Assembly (NCBI GenBank): GCA_019420085.1
Contig: JAHZHV010000119.1
Location: forward strand, 9,303 to 14,314
DNA: 5,012 bases
Source: Christensenella sp.
GTDB taxonomy: Bacteria; Bacillota; Clostridia; Christensenellales; Maliibacteriaceae
Direction: 5' to 3'
The position numbers and the translations under genes are program-made. Positions 1 to 5,012 of the stretch are shown here, one piece after another; within the stretch, counting starts at the first letter, position 1, and each line of letters starts with the position of its first letter. The notes under the pieces were generated by a model. That model did no database searches. It was given only the letters and a program-made list of their open reading frames with translations, and was not told where the DNA came from.

Positions 1-891
1 CGTCCGGCGCGATACATACGTCATCGCCGTCTCCAATGCTTCGCTTTCATGCTCCGGCTCTTTTTTAAGCGGCGGCAGGCCCGCTTCAGCACGTGCAATT
101 TCGTCCAATGTATACGTCCTGATATCGACCGTCTCGTCCGGCAGCGTCACCCGCACGCGGCACGTCTTTTTCAAAACATTATTTTCAAGCAGCGTGCCAA
201 TGCCGTCCGGCGTTTTAATTTCCTTGCCCGTACGCGGCATCTGCTTGCGCGCCTGCTCATAATAATTCTGCTCATATTTCAGGCAGCACATCAGCCGTCC
301 GCACAGTCCTGAAATCTTCGTCGGGTTCAGCGACAAACTCTGTTCCTTTGCCATCTTAATCGATACCGGCGCAAACTCATTCAAAAACGACGTACAGCAG
401 CAAACTCTGCCGCAGGCACCGATACCGCCCATCATTTTTGTCTCATCACGCACGCCGATCTGACGAAGCTCAATGCGCGTACGGAACACATGTGCCAGAT
501 CCTTCACCAGTTCACGGAAGTCGACACGTCCGTCCGCCGTAAAGAAAAATGTGATTTTTGTTCCGTCAAAGGCAATGTCAACGTCGATCAGCTTCATCTC
601 CAGTTTATGTGCTTCAATCTTCTGCTGACAAATGCGCAGTGCTTCCTCTTTTTTATCCTCCCGTTCGCACATGCGCGCCTCGTCCTGCTGTGTTGCCTGA
701 CGAACTACTTTTTTCAGTTCCGAAGAAATCTGATCATCCGGTACTTCCCGCGGTGGAAAAACCATTTCCGCACATTCCATGCCATTTGCAGTTTCCACCA
801 CGACCATTCCATTTTCCAATTCCAAATCCTGCGGATCAAAATAATATACTTTGCCCGTCTTTTTAAAACGAACGCCTACAACCTTGGCCAT
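1..891 (-). CDS. ricT: RicT/YaaT, PSP1-domain protein (3' end outside window)
   Basis: The frame is open from ATG at 891 to the window edge and gives 297 residues with no stop, so the C-terminus is missing. The PSP1 domain is clear. Residues 153-170 contain GGIGACGR, three consecutive cysteines and SFL; residues 180-204 contain MAKEQSLSLNPTKISGLCGR followed by LMCC. Cysteines at 160, 165, 166, 197, 202 and 203 match the family pattern, and C164 is additional. In Bacillus subtilis, RicT (275 aa) forms the RicA-RicF-RicT complex, carries [4Fe-4S] clusters and directs RNase Y processing of mRNAs, affecting competence, biofilm and sporulation; that role is inferred here. The tail after about residue 265 is charged and variable-looking. 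The gene overlaps the 3' end of holB by 29 nt, which suggests translational coupling. Identity is near certain; partner proteins are not in the window. Confidence 0.95.
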   Translation of the reverse strand, partial: MAKVVGVRFKKTGKVYYFDPQDLELENGMVVVETANGMECAEMVFPPREVPDDQISSELKKVVRQATQQDEARMCEREDKKEEALRICQQKIEAHKLEMKLIDVDIAFDGTKITFFFTADGRVDFRELVKDLAHVFRTRIELRQIGVRDETKMMGGIGACGRVCCCTSFLNEFAPVSIKMAKEQSLSLNPTKISGLCGRLMCCLKYEQNYYEQARKQMPRTGKEIKTPDGIGTLLENNVLKKTCRVRVTLPDETVDIRTYTLDEIARAEAGLPPLKKEPEHESEALETAMTYVSRRT

Positions 892-1807
892 ATTTTTCCT
901 TCTCCTTCATTGCTGCAGCAAAAAAACCGTCTGCTGCCAGCTGGGCAGAAACGTTGCCCTCTATCTGCATCTGCGCTTTATCCAACGCCGCAAGCAGTGC
1001 GGTTGCACCGCGTGCTCCCAAACGTTCCACGCAGCATTCAAATCCATGCGGCGGGTTCAGCAAATAATGCGGTACGCGCGCATGCGCACTGCTGCAAAGC
1101 ATATCCCGCAGCACGGCGCGCCACCACACAAAGGCATCAAGCGCATCTTCTTTTTGTGTCACAAACGAATAAAGCGGTGCAATCGTAGCATGTTCATCGG
1201 CCAGCGATGCACAAAGTGCATCCGCCGCGCGTTTGCCCGCTTCAAAAAACGACGTATCCCCTGCAATTGTACGCGCATGCCGCAGCGATCCCCCCGAAAG
1301 CATTGCAGCCATTTGCGCACAAAAAGCCGTCGCACCATCCTGCTGTAAGCGGCGCGCCAGCTCTGTTACCGCATCTGCGTCTACCCGTTGTATGGCGCAG
1401 CGCGACAATATCGTCGGCAGGAGGGACTGTGTATCCTCGGCGATCAGATAAAACCGTGTATCGCCATCCGGTTCCTCCAGCGTCTTTAAAAGCGCATTCT
1501 GACAAACGGCATTCATGTTCTGCGCATGAACGATCACATATGTCTTCATGGGCGCTTCATATGCGCGAAGGCTCTCCTCCGCAAGAAAAGCGCGCACGTC
1601 GTCGATCCGAATCGGCGACGTGCCGCGGTCCAAAACATGCACATCAGGATGTGTTCCTGAAAGAACGCGTCTGCAAACAGCGCAGACACCACACGGCGGC
1701 TGCGGCGACGCGCATAATATGCGCGCCGTTTCCCGCAGCACCATTTCTAACCCTGTCTGCGCTTCACACAGTAAAAGCGTCGTATGCGCATGCGAAAGCC
1801 GATTCAT
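863..1807 (-). CDS. holB: DNA polymerase III delta' subunit (clamp loader)
   Basis: This 314-residue protein is the delta' clamp-loader subunit, which helps load the beta sliding clamp at primer-template junctions. Visible hallmarks are RLSHAH at 3-8, a four-cysteine zinc site (C32, C39, C42, C45), the AAA+ segment NALLKTLEEP at 104-113, the sensor/arginine-finger region LPTILSRC at 130-137, and the C-terminal collar helix QIEGNVSAQLA at 281-291. The Walker A position reads CEAQTGLEM (14-22) and lacks the GKS/T signature, so ATP binding is probably lost, as in E. coli delta'. The N-terminus begins directly at the RLSHA strand and lacks the leading helix found in B. subtilis HolB. An in-frame TAA at 1820-1822 rules out a much longer start. 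The gene starts 2 nt after darA. The only SD-like GAGG abuts the ATG, so translation is probably coupled to darA. Confidence 0.95.
   Translation of the reverse strand: MNRLSHAHTTLLLCEAQTGLEMVLRETARILCASPQPPCGVCAVCRRVLSGTHPDVHVLDRGTSPIRIDDVRAFLAEESLRAYEAPMKTYVIVHAQNMNAVCQNALLKTLEEPDGDTRFYLIAEDTQSLLPTILSRCAIQRVDADAVTELARRLQQDGATAFCAQMAAMLSGGSLRHARTIAGDTSFFEAGKRAADALCASLADEHATIAPLYSFVTQKEDALDAFVWWRAVLRDMLCSSAHARVPHYLLNPPHGFECCVERLGARGATALLAALDKAQMQIEGNVSAQLAADGFFAAAMKEKEKYGQGCRRSF
897..907 (-). promoter_or_regulatory. ricT ribosome binding site inside holB
   Basis: On the minus strand a double purine motif, AAGGAG then AAGGA, lies 5-10 nt before the ATG at 891, within the last codons of holB. 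It supports this ATG as the ricT start and reinitiation by ribosomes finishing holB. Confidence 0.75.
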
Positions 1808-1809
1808 CC

Positions 1810-2139
1810 TCAGAACTTCTTAAACTGCTCCACATCCAGCACGAAAACCGTAGCACCGCCAACAGTTACCTCGACCGGATAGGGAATGTAAACGCCCGTC
1901 GTACCTGCCATGGGCGACGGCGAAGTGACCACCTGCTTGCGAGCCTTGCAGATATGTTCGATAATATCCAGCGCCTCATCCACACGGGACTCATCCACGC
2001 CGATCATCATCGTAGTGTTGCCGATGCGCAGGAAACCGCCCGTCGTGGCCAGCTTGGTAACGCTGAAGCCAGCCTTCATCATCTCACTGATAAACTTCTG
2101 GCTATCCTCATCCTGAACGATGGCAATGATAAGTTTCAC
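1810..2139 (-). CDS. darA: Cyclic-di-AMP receptor DarA/PstA (YaaQ)
   Basis: At 109 residues this has exactly the length of B. subtilis DarA and S. aureus PstA, PII-like trimers that bind c-di-AMP at subunit interfaces. Conserved blocks are MKLIIAIVQDEDSQ (1-14), TKLATTGGFLR (28-38), GNTT (40-43), the IPYPVEV turn (85-91) and VGGATVFVLDVEQF (93-106). Pocket residues T28, F36, L37 and N41 are kept, but positions 24-26 read GFS where, from memory, the Bacillus and Staphylococcus proteins have NFR. The start codon is GTG, supported by a strong ribosome binding site 6 nt upstream. The downstream partner of this receptor is unknown in most species, so its physiological output here cannot be stated. 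It is the first gene of the darA-holB-ricT sub-operon and follows its own likely promoter. YaaR, which sits between darA and holB in B. subtilis, is absent. Confidence 0.97.
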   Translation of the reverse strand: MKLIIAIVQDEDSQKFISEMMKAGFSVTKLATTGGFLRIGNTTMMIGVDESRVDEALDIIEHICKARKQVVTSPSPMAGTTGVYIPYPVEVTVGGATVFVLDVEQFKKF

Positions 2140-2145
2140 AGTAAA

Positions 2146-2153
2146 CTCCCCTT
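2146..2153 (-). promoter_or_regulatory. darA ribosome binding site (fixes GTG start)
   Basis: AAGGGGAG on the minus strand, 6 nt before GTG at 2139. The strong motif and the exact family length together establish the non-ATG start. Confidence 0.85.
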
Positions 2154-2159
2154 TCTACC

Positions 2160-2180
2160 GTGCGCATTCATAATGCGCAC
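2160..2180 (-). repeat. Perfect inverted repeat in the darA leader
   Basis: Arms GTGCGCATT and AATGCGCAC (9 bp, perfect) flank a 3-nt loop. The repeat starts about 3 nt downstream of the predicted transcription start and ends 6 nt before the darA ribosome binding site. No T-tract follows on either strand, so it is not an intrinsic terminator. It could be an mRNA 5' stem-loop that protects the transcript or masks translation, or a DNA operator for a dimeric regulator. The function is inferred; the symmetry is seen directly. Confidence 0.7.
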
Positions 2181-2189
2181 CTTTTACTT

Positions 2190-2219
2190 AGTATAGCGCA
2201 AAAGCGCTGCACACGTCAA
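2190..2219 (-). promoter_or_regulatory. Sigma-A type promoter for darA-holB-ricT
   Basis: On the minus strand TTGACG (2219-2214, 5 of 6 to consensus) and TATACT (2195-2190, 5 of 6) are separated by 18 bp. The -35 box overlaps the tmk stop codon. The predicted start is an A near 2183, giving a leader of about 44 nt. The spacer carries its own small dyad, AGCGC/GCGCT around a 4-nt loop (2195-2208). No terminator separates tmk from darA, so read-through from tmk probably adds to this promoter. Confidence 0.7.
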
Positions 2220-2848
2220 AGCTTTGCCGCATACAATCCGGAAAAAATCTCCAGCATACGGCGCGTGACCTGCTCAGGCGCCTGACGCGCATCTAAGATA
2301 TGCACACTGATATCATTCGACGCGGCAGACAAATATCCTTCTCTGACACGCGTATGAAAATCCAAATTCTCCATTTCAATGCGATCTGCCTGACGTGCCG
2401 CAATACGCGACAGACCAAGCTGCGGGTCCAGCGAAAGATAAAACGTACAGTCCGGTTTTACACCTTTCAATGCAAGCGCATTGAGTTTTCGGATCTGCTC
2501 AGCACCAAGTCCGCGTCCATAGCCCTGATACGCCACAGAGGAAAGCATGAAGCGATCGCACAGCACAACTGCACCCCGCTGCAATGCCGGTACGATCACT
2601 TTATCCACGTGCTCCGCACGCGCGGCAGCATATAAATACGCCTCGCATGCAGCACTCATACCCGCATTTTCCCTGTCAAGCAATACCTGCCGTATTTTCT
2701 CTGCAATGGGTGTACCACCCGGCTCGCGCGTCAGTACCACGTCGCGCCCCGCGTCGCGCAAAAAAGCCGCCAACGCTTCAATCTGCGTACTCTTTCCGGC
2801 ACCGTCCTGTCCTTCAAAAACGATGAACAATCCCTGCTTTTTGTGCAT
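2216..2848 (-). CDS. tmk: Thymidylate kinase
   Basis: This 210-residue cytosolic kinase phosphorylates dTMP to dTDP using ATP, the essential step toward dTTP. The P-loop GQDGAGKST is at 13-21, the dTMP-binding TREPGGT at 40-46, the DRF (DRY-type) motif at 98-100, and SSVAYQGYGRGL at 103-114 is the conserved substrate segment. The LID region around 147-165 has R148, R152 and R156 and ends in the NLDFHTRVREGY block (161-172). The ATG at 2848 is chosen over an in-frame TTG at 2878 because an AGGAG motif precedes it at 8 nt and it gives the normal family length; the TTG would add ten unconserved residues inside the HAD gene. It starts 5 nt after the HAD stop, so the two genes are surely cotranscribed. 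Identity is near certain. Confidence 0.97.
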   Translation of the reverse strand: MHKKQGLFIVFEGQDGAGKSTQIEALAAFLRDAGRDVVLTREPGGTPIAEKIRQVLLDRENAGMSAACEAYLYAAARAEHVDKVIVPALQRGAVVLCDRFMLSSVAYQGYGRGLGAEQIRKLNALALKGVKPDCTFYLSLDPQLGLSRIAARQADRIEMENLDFHTRVREGYLSAASNDISVHILDARQAPEQVTRRMLEIFSGLYAAKL

Positions 2849-2853
2849 GTCCT

Positions 2854-3501
2854 TTACTCCTGTAACAGATACTGGCAAAGCTGCTCAATCGAGGAGATGA
2901 TCGTTGTCGGCTGTGCCGCTTCCAGCTCGCCCTGCGCCGCATACCCATAGGATACGCCGATCGTGTCAATACCGCAGGCTTTACCCGCGCGCACATCCAT
3001 GTCCTTATCCCCAATCATCACGGCCGGCTGCTGCACACCCCGTTTGTTCAAAATCCGTGCAAGAATCACTTCCTTACCAGCTCCTTTTTTTGGATTTCCG
3101 CTTCCATATACACCGCAGATGCGCTGGCTGATCCCCATTTTTCGGCAAACCATCCGTGCATGACGCTGATACTTTGCCGATGCTACATACACGCGTATTC
3201 CGGACGCCGTCAGCTTCTCCAGCATGGCAAGCGCCCCGTCAAACATGCCATTGTACTGCAGGCCAACCGTCTTATAATAGCGTCTGTAGATGCGTATCGC
3301 TTCATACGCCTGTTCCTCGGTAAGTCCAAACAAAGTCGTAAAAGACCACTTCAGTGACGGTCCGCGCATCAATTCCAGCTTTTCGCGCGGCGGTATGGGC
3401 AATCCCATCTGCCGCATCGCACAAATTGCGCTTTGAATAATGCCCTCCCCAGAGTCTGTCAGCGTGCCATCCAAATCAAAAATCACCGTGCGATACCGCA
3501 T
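2854..3501 (-). CDS. HAD-superfamily phosphatase, phosphoglycolate phosphatase-like
   Basis: The 215 residues carry all four HAD motifs. Motif I is FDLDGTLTDS (8-17) with nucleophile D9 and general acid D11. Motif II is VASAK (106-110) with S108. Motif III is K143 in GAGKEVI. Motif IV is IGDKDMDV (163-170) with D165 and D169. The helical cap between about 15 and 88 marks subfamily IA (Gph/PpaX/5'-nucleotidase-like). Such enzymes hydrolyse small phosphate esters in the cytosol; the substrate cannot be read from sequence. Linkage to tmk makes a nucleotide or housecleaning role conceivable, but this is inference. The ATG is the first plausible start, since the DLDGT strand begins at residue 6. 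Its ribosome binding site is weak (a GGGGG run at 3512-3516, 10 nt upstream). A terminator lies just upstream, so expression may depend on read-through. Confidence 0.93.
   Translation of the reverse strand: MRYRTVIFDLDGTLTDSGEGIIQSAICAMRQMGLPIPPREKLELMRGPSLKWSFTTLFGLTEEQAYEAIRIYRRYYKTVGLQYNGMFDGALAMLEKLTASGIRVYVASAKYQRHARMVCRKMGISQRICGVYGSGNPKKGAGKEVILARILNKRGVQQPAVMIGDKDMDVRAGKACGIDTIGVSYGYAAQGELEAAQPTTIISSIEQLCQYLLQE
2857..2861 (-). promoter_or_regulatory. tmk ribosome binding site overlapping HAD stop
   Basis: AGGAG lies on the minus strand 8 nt before the ATG at 2848. It is formed by the last HAD codons and abuts the TAA stop. It decides the tmk start and indicates translational coupling. 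Confidence 0.8.
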
Positions 3502-3536
3502 CCCGTTTTTTCCCCCGCAAGAAAACTACAGCGCTC

Positions 3537-3563
3537 AAAAAAACAGCGGGCATGTCTGCCCGC
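3537..3563 (-). terminator. Intrinsic terminator upstream of the HAD gene
   Basis: On the minus strand, stem arms GCGGGCA and TGCCCGC (7 perfect bp, 3563-3546) with a 4-nt loop are followed after TG by seven consecutive T (3543-3537). It acts on leftward transcription. It lies between the oxidoreductase and HAD genes, and also downstream of a promoter at 3625-3652. It therefore either ends the upstream operon, ends a short RNA, or works as an attenuator for HAD-tmk. Confidence 0.85.
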
Positions 3564-3618
3564 CGCCATGTTCTTTGCGCATTTTGCCGCTTCATCCTGC
3601 ATCATGCGCGCCGCGCAT
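3537..3618 (-). ncRNA. Possible short terminated RNA or attenuated leader
   Basis: A transcript starting near A3618 and ending at the T-tract would be about 80 nt. It would have a GC-rich hairpin at its 5' end and the terminator hairpin at its 3' end. I recognise no known small RNA or riboswitch family in it. The ~40-codon frames crossing it lack ribosome binding sites. The alternative is a leader whose terminator is conditionally bypassed to express HAD and tmk. This is inferred from promoter and terminator placement only. Confidence 0.35.
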
Positions 3619-3620
3619 GA
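3602..3620 (-). repeat. Inverted repeat at predicted transcript start
   Basis: Arms TCATGCGC and GCGCATGA (8 bp, perfect) surround a 3-nt centre. The repeat begins 4 nt after the -10 box of the promoter at 3625-3652, so it overlaps the expected start site. It could be an operator or a 5' mRNA stem-loop. It contains the same GCGCAT core as the repeat in the darA leader, with the arms in the opposite orientation. Confidence 0.6.
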
Positions 3621-3624
3621 ATCC

Positions 3625-3652
3625 AGTATAGCAGGACTGCGTCGTTTTGCAA
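3625..3652 (-). promoter_or_regulatory. Extended -10 promoter in the oxidoreductase-HAD gap
   Basis: On the minus strand TATACT (3630-3625) is preceded by TGC, making an extended -10. TTGCAA (3652-3647, 4 of 6) lies 16 bp further upstream. The expected start is A3618. It points toward the HAD gene, with the intrinsic terminator about 60-80 nt downstream. Confidence 0.55.
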
Positions 3653-3653
3653 G

Positions 3654-3687
3654 CATTCCCGGAATGTCATTGCCGCCGCATGCGGCG
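3654..3687. repeat. Two short perfect dyads after the oxidoreductase stop
   Basis: CATTCC/GGAATG around one base (3654-3666) and the 14-bp palindrome CGCCGCATGCGGCG (3674-3687) lie between the oxidoreductase stop and the -35 box. Neither is followed by a T-tract on either strand, so neither looks like a standard terminator. They may be transcript 3'-end structures or binding sites; I cannot tell which. Confidence 0.5.
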
Positions 3688-3707
3688 TTTGCAAAGATCC
3701 GTTGCCT

Positions 3708-5012
3708 TCAGTCATGCATTCGGCGAGCCAGTTCGCGCCCCATCAGTACCCCCATGGCGGATGCCATCATCAGGCCGCGTGTCCATCCGGACGAGTCACC
3801 CAGGCAATGGAAGCCTTCCATACTGGTATTCAAATGTGTGTCCATCCGGACGCGGTTGCTGTAAAATTTCAATTCCGGCGAATACAGCAATGTCTCTTCC
3901 GCCGCAAACCCCGGCACAACCTGATCTACAGCCTGCATAAAGTGAATCATATTGATCATCGTCCTGTACGGCATCGCAGCCGTAATATCGCCTGCAACGG
4001 CATCGGGAAGCGATGGACGCACATTGGAACGGCTCAGTTCATCCTGCCATGTGCGCTTCCCCTCCAAAATGTCGCCGAAGCGCTGAACCAGAATGTGCCC
4101 TGCGCCCAGCATATTGGTCAGTTCTCCAACTTTCTTTGCATATGCAATCGGTTCATGAAACGGTTCACTGAAGTTGTGAGAACACAAAATGGCAAGATTG
4201 GTATTGTCCGATTTGAATTCCTTATAGGAATGTCCATTGACAACCGCCAAATCATTATCGTAGTTCTCCTGGCTTACAAATCCGCCGGGATTCTGGCAGA
4301 ACGTACGCACTTTGTTCTTAAACGGTTTTGGATATCCCACCAATTTGGACTCATACAGTACCCGGTTGACGTGTTCCATAATCTCATTGCGCACTTCCAC
4401 GCGTACGCCAATGTCCACCGTCCCCGCCTGATGTGCAATCGCATGCTGTGCACAAACCCTTTCCAACCAATCGGCGCCGCGGCGTCCTGTCGCAACAATC
4501 GTATGCGGCGCCAGAATATCATACGCATCCCCGCCGCTTCGCACATGCACGCCGCGGCATATGCCATTTTCCACAATCAAGTCCTCGCATGTCGTGGAAA
4601 ACAGGATTTCCACACCGTTTTGCTGCAAATGCTGCTCAATGGCAAAATACAGTTCCTGCGCCTTTTCCGTACCCAAGTGACGAATCGGACAATCAACCAA
4701 TTTCAATCCGGCCTGAATCGCCTTTCGCCGGATCTGACGAACGGAATCCGGATCACTCACCCCTTCCACATGTGTATCTGTGCCAAAGGAAAGATAAATT
4801 CCATCCGTATAATCAATCGTTTCCTGCGCCTTTTGCGCACCGATCAGCGTTGGAAGATCGCCGCCCACCTCATATGACAGCGACAGTTTTCCATCCGAAA
4901 ATGCGCCGGCGCCTGAAAAACCGGCTGTAATCGCACAAATGCCGCAGTGGCAGCAGCGGCCCGTTTCTTGCTTTGGGCATATCCGTCTTTTTACAGGCAG
5001 ACCTTTTTCTAC
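3708..5012 (-). CDS. FAD-dependent oxidoreductase, COG2509-like (5' end outside window)
   Basis: The frame is open from the right edge to TGA at 3708-3710, giving 434 residues; the start is outside. The first visible residues, VEKG, fit the end of the second beta strand of an FAD Rossmann fold, where the E binds the FAD ribose, so roughly 35-40 N-terminal residues with the GxGxxG motif are missing. Visible features by window residue are a cysteine-rich segment (C12, C20, C21, C23, C26), GAGAFSDGK at 34-42, IRHLGT at 110-115, VATGRRGADW at 173-182, and the C-terminal FAD signature GDSSGWTRG at 405-413. This matches the uncharacterised FAD-dependent dehydrogenases of COG2509, whose substrate is not established. 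A GTG at 4868 is not the start, because conserved sequence continues upstream of it. The gene is separated from the HAD gene by 206 nt and a terminator, so it is probably the end of a different operon. Confidence 0.92.
   Translation of the reverse strand, partial: VEKGLPVKRRICPKQETGRCCHCGICAITAGFSGAGAFSDGKLSLSYEVGGDLPTLIGAQKAQETIDYTDGIYLSFGTDTHVEGVSDPDSVRQIRRKAIQAGLKLVDCPIRHLGTEKAQELYFAIEQHLQQNGVEILFSTTCEDLIVENGICRGVHVRSGGDAYDILAPHTIVATGRRGADWLERVCAQHAIAHQAGTVDIGVRVEVRNEIMEHVNRVLYESKLVGYPKPFKNKVRTFCQNPGGFVSQENYDNDLAVVNGHSYKEFKSDNTNLAILCSHNFSEPFHEPIAYAKKVGELTNMLGAGHILVQRFGDILEGKRTWQDELSRSNVRPSLPDAVAGDITAAMPYRTMINMIHFMQAVDQVVPGFAAEETLLYSPELKFYSNRVRMDTHLNTSMEGFHCLGDSSGWTRGLMMASAMGVLMGRELARRMHD

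Noticed and set aside
1207..2196. Plus-strand open frame of 329 codons across holB and darA
   Set aside because: It is antisense to two well-supported genes and runs through the darA promoter region. Its composition is rich in H, R, A and S, typical of a shadow frame.
2195..2208. AGCGC/GCGCT hairpin after tmk as a terminator
   Set aside because: The stem is only 5 bp and no T-tract follows on the minus strand. It falls within the spacer of a good promoter.
2849..2878. TTG at 2878 as the tmk start (220 residues)
   Set aside because: It adds ten unconserved residues inside the HAD gene, while the ATG at 2848 has a proper ribosome binding site and gives normal family length.
2814..3014. Small minus-strand open frame overlapping the end of the HAD gene
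   Set aside because: It is an alternate frame of HAD and tmk coding sequence with no ribosome binding site or homology.
3483..3605. 40-codon minus-strand frame starting in the leader and overlapping the HAD start (a second 39-codon frame at 3476-3595)
   Set aside because: Both cross the terminator hairpin, have no ribosome binding site at a usable distance and resemble nothing known. Frames of this length are expected by chance, though a leader-peptide role is not excluded.
3702..4877. Long plus-strand open frame of 391 codons
   Set aside because: It lies wholly antisense to the oxidoreductase, which carries clear family motifs. The translation shows no recognisable domain and looks like a codon-bias shadow.
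1..5012. CRISPR array, tRNA, rRNA, insertion sequence or known riboswitch
   Set aside because: I saw no regularly spaced repeats, cloverleaf, terminal repeats with a transposase, or conserved riboswitch core. The coding density leaves little room for them.

Overview
The window reads as chromosomal DNA from a Gram-positive, probably clostridial (Bacillota) bacterium of intermediate G+C. The reason is the gene order tmk - darA (yaaQ/pstA) - holB - ricT (yaaT). This is the classic Firmicutes block beside the clamp-loader gene, and a c-di-AMP receptor of the DarA/PstA type is typical of Gram-positives. All six genes lie on the minus strand, so transcription runs from high to low coordinates. No mobile element, CRISPR array, tRNA or rRNA was seen.

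Layout in the direction of transcription. (1) 5012-3708: a COG2509-type FAD-dependent oxidoreductase whose N-terminus lies outside the window. (2) 3707-3502: a 206-nt intergenic stretch. It holds several dyads, an extended -10 promoter, a hairpin at its predicted transcript start and an intrinsic terminator, all before the next gene. (3) 3501-2854: a HAD-family phosphatase of the phosphoglycolate phosphatase-like type. (4) 2848-2216: tmk, thymidylate kinase, 5 nt after the HAD gene. (5) 2215-2140: a short intergenic stretch with a near-consensus promoter (TTGACG-18-TATACT) overlapping the tmk stop, followed by a perfect 9-bp-arm inverted repeat. (6) 2139-1810: darA, with a GTG start. (7) 1807-863: holB, DNA polymerase III delta', 2 nt after darA. 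(8) 891-1: ricT, overlapping holB by 29 nt and running off the left edge.

How the genes fit together. Tmk makes dTDP for dTTP synthesis, and HolB is part of the clamp loader that uses dNTP-driven polymerase, so the block is linked to replication. DarA binds c-di-AMP, and RicT belongs to the Fe-S RicAFT complex that steers RNase Y in Bacillus. The last three genes are tightly packed (2-nt gap, then 29-nt overlap) and appear to have their own promoter, so they form a sub-operon that can be expressed apart from HAD-tmk.

I found no clearly new system. The most interesting signals are the two promoter-plus-palindrome arrangements (3537-3652 and 2160-2219). The first predicts either an approximately 80-nt terminated RNA or a conditional terminator ahead of HAD-tmk.
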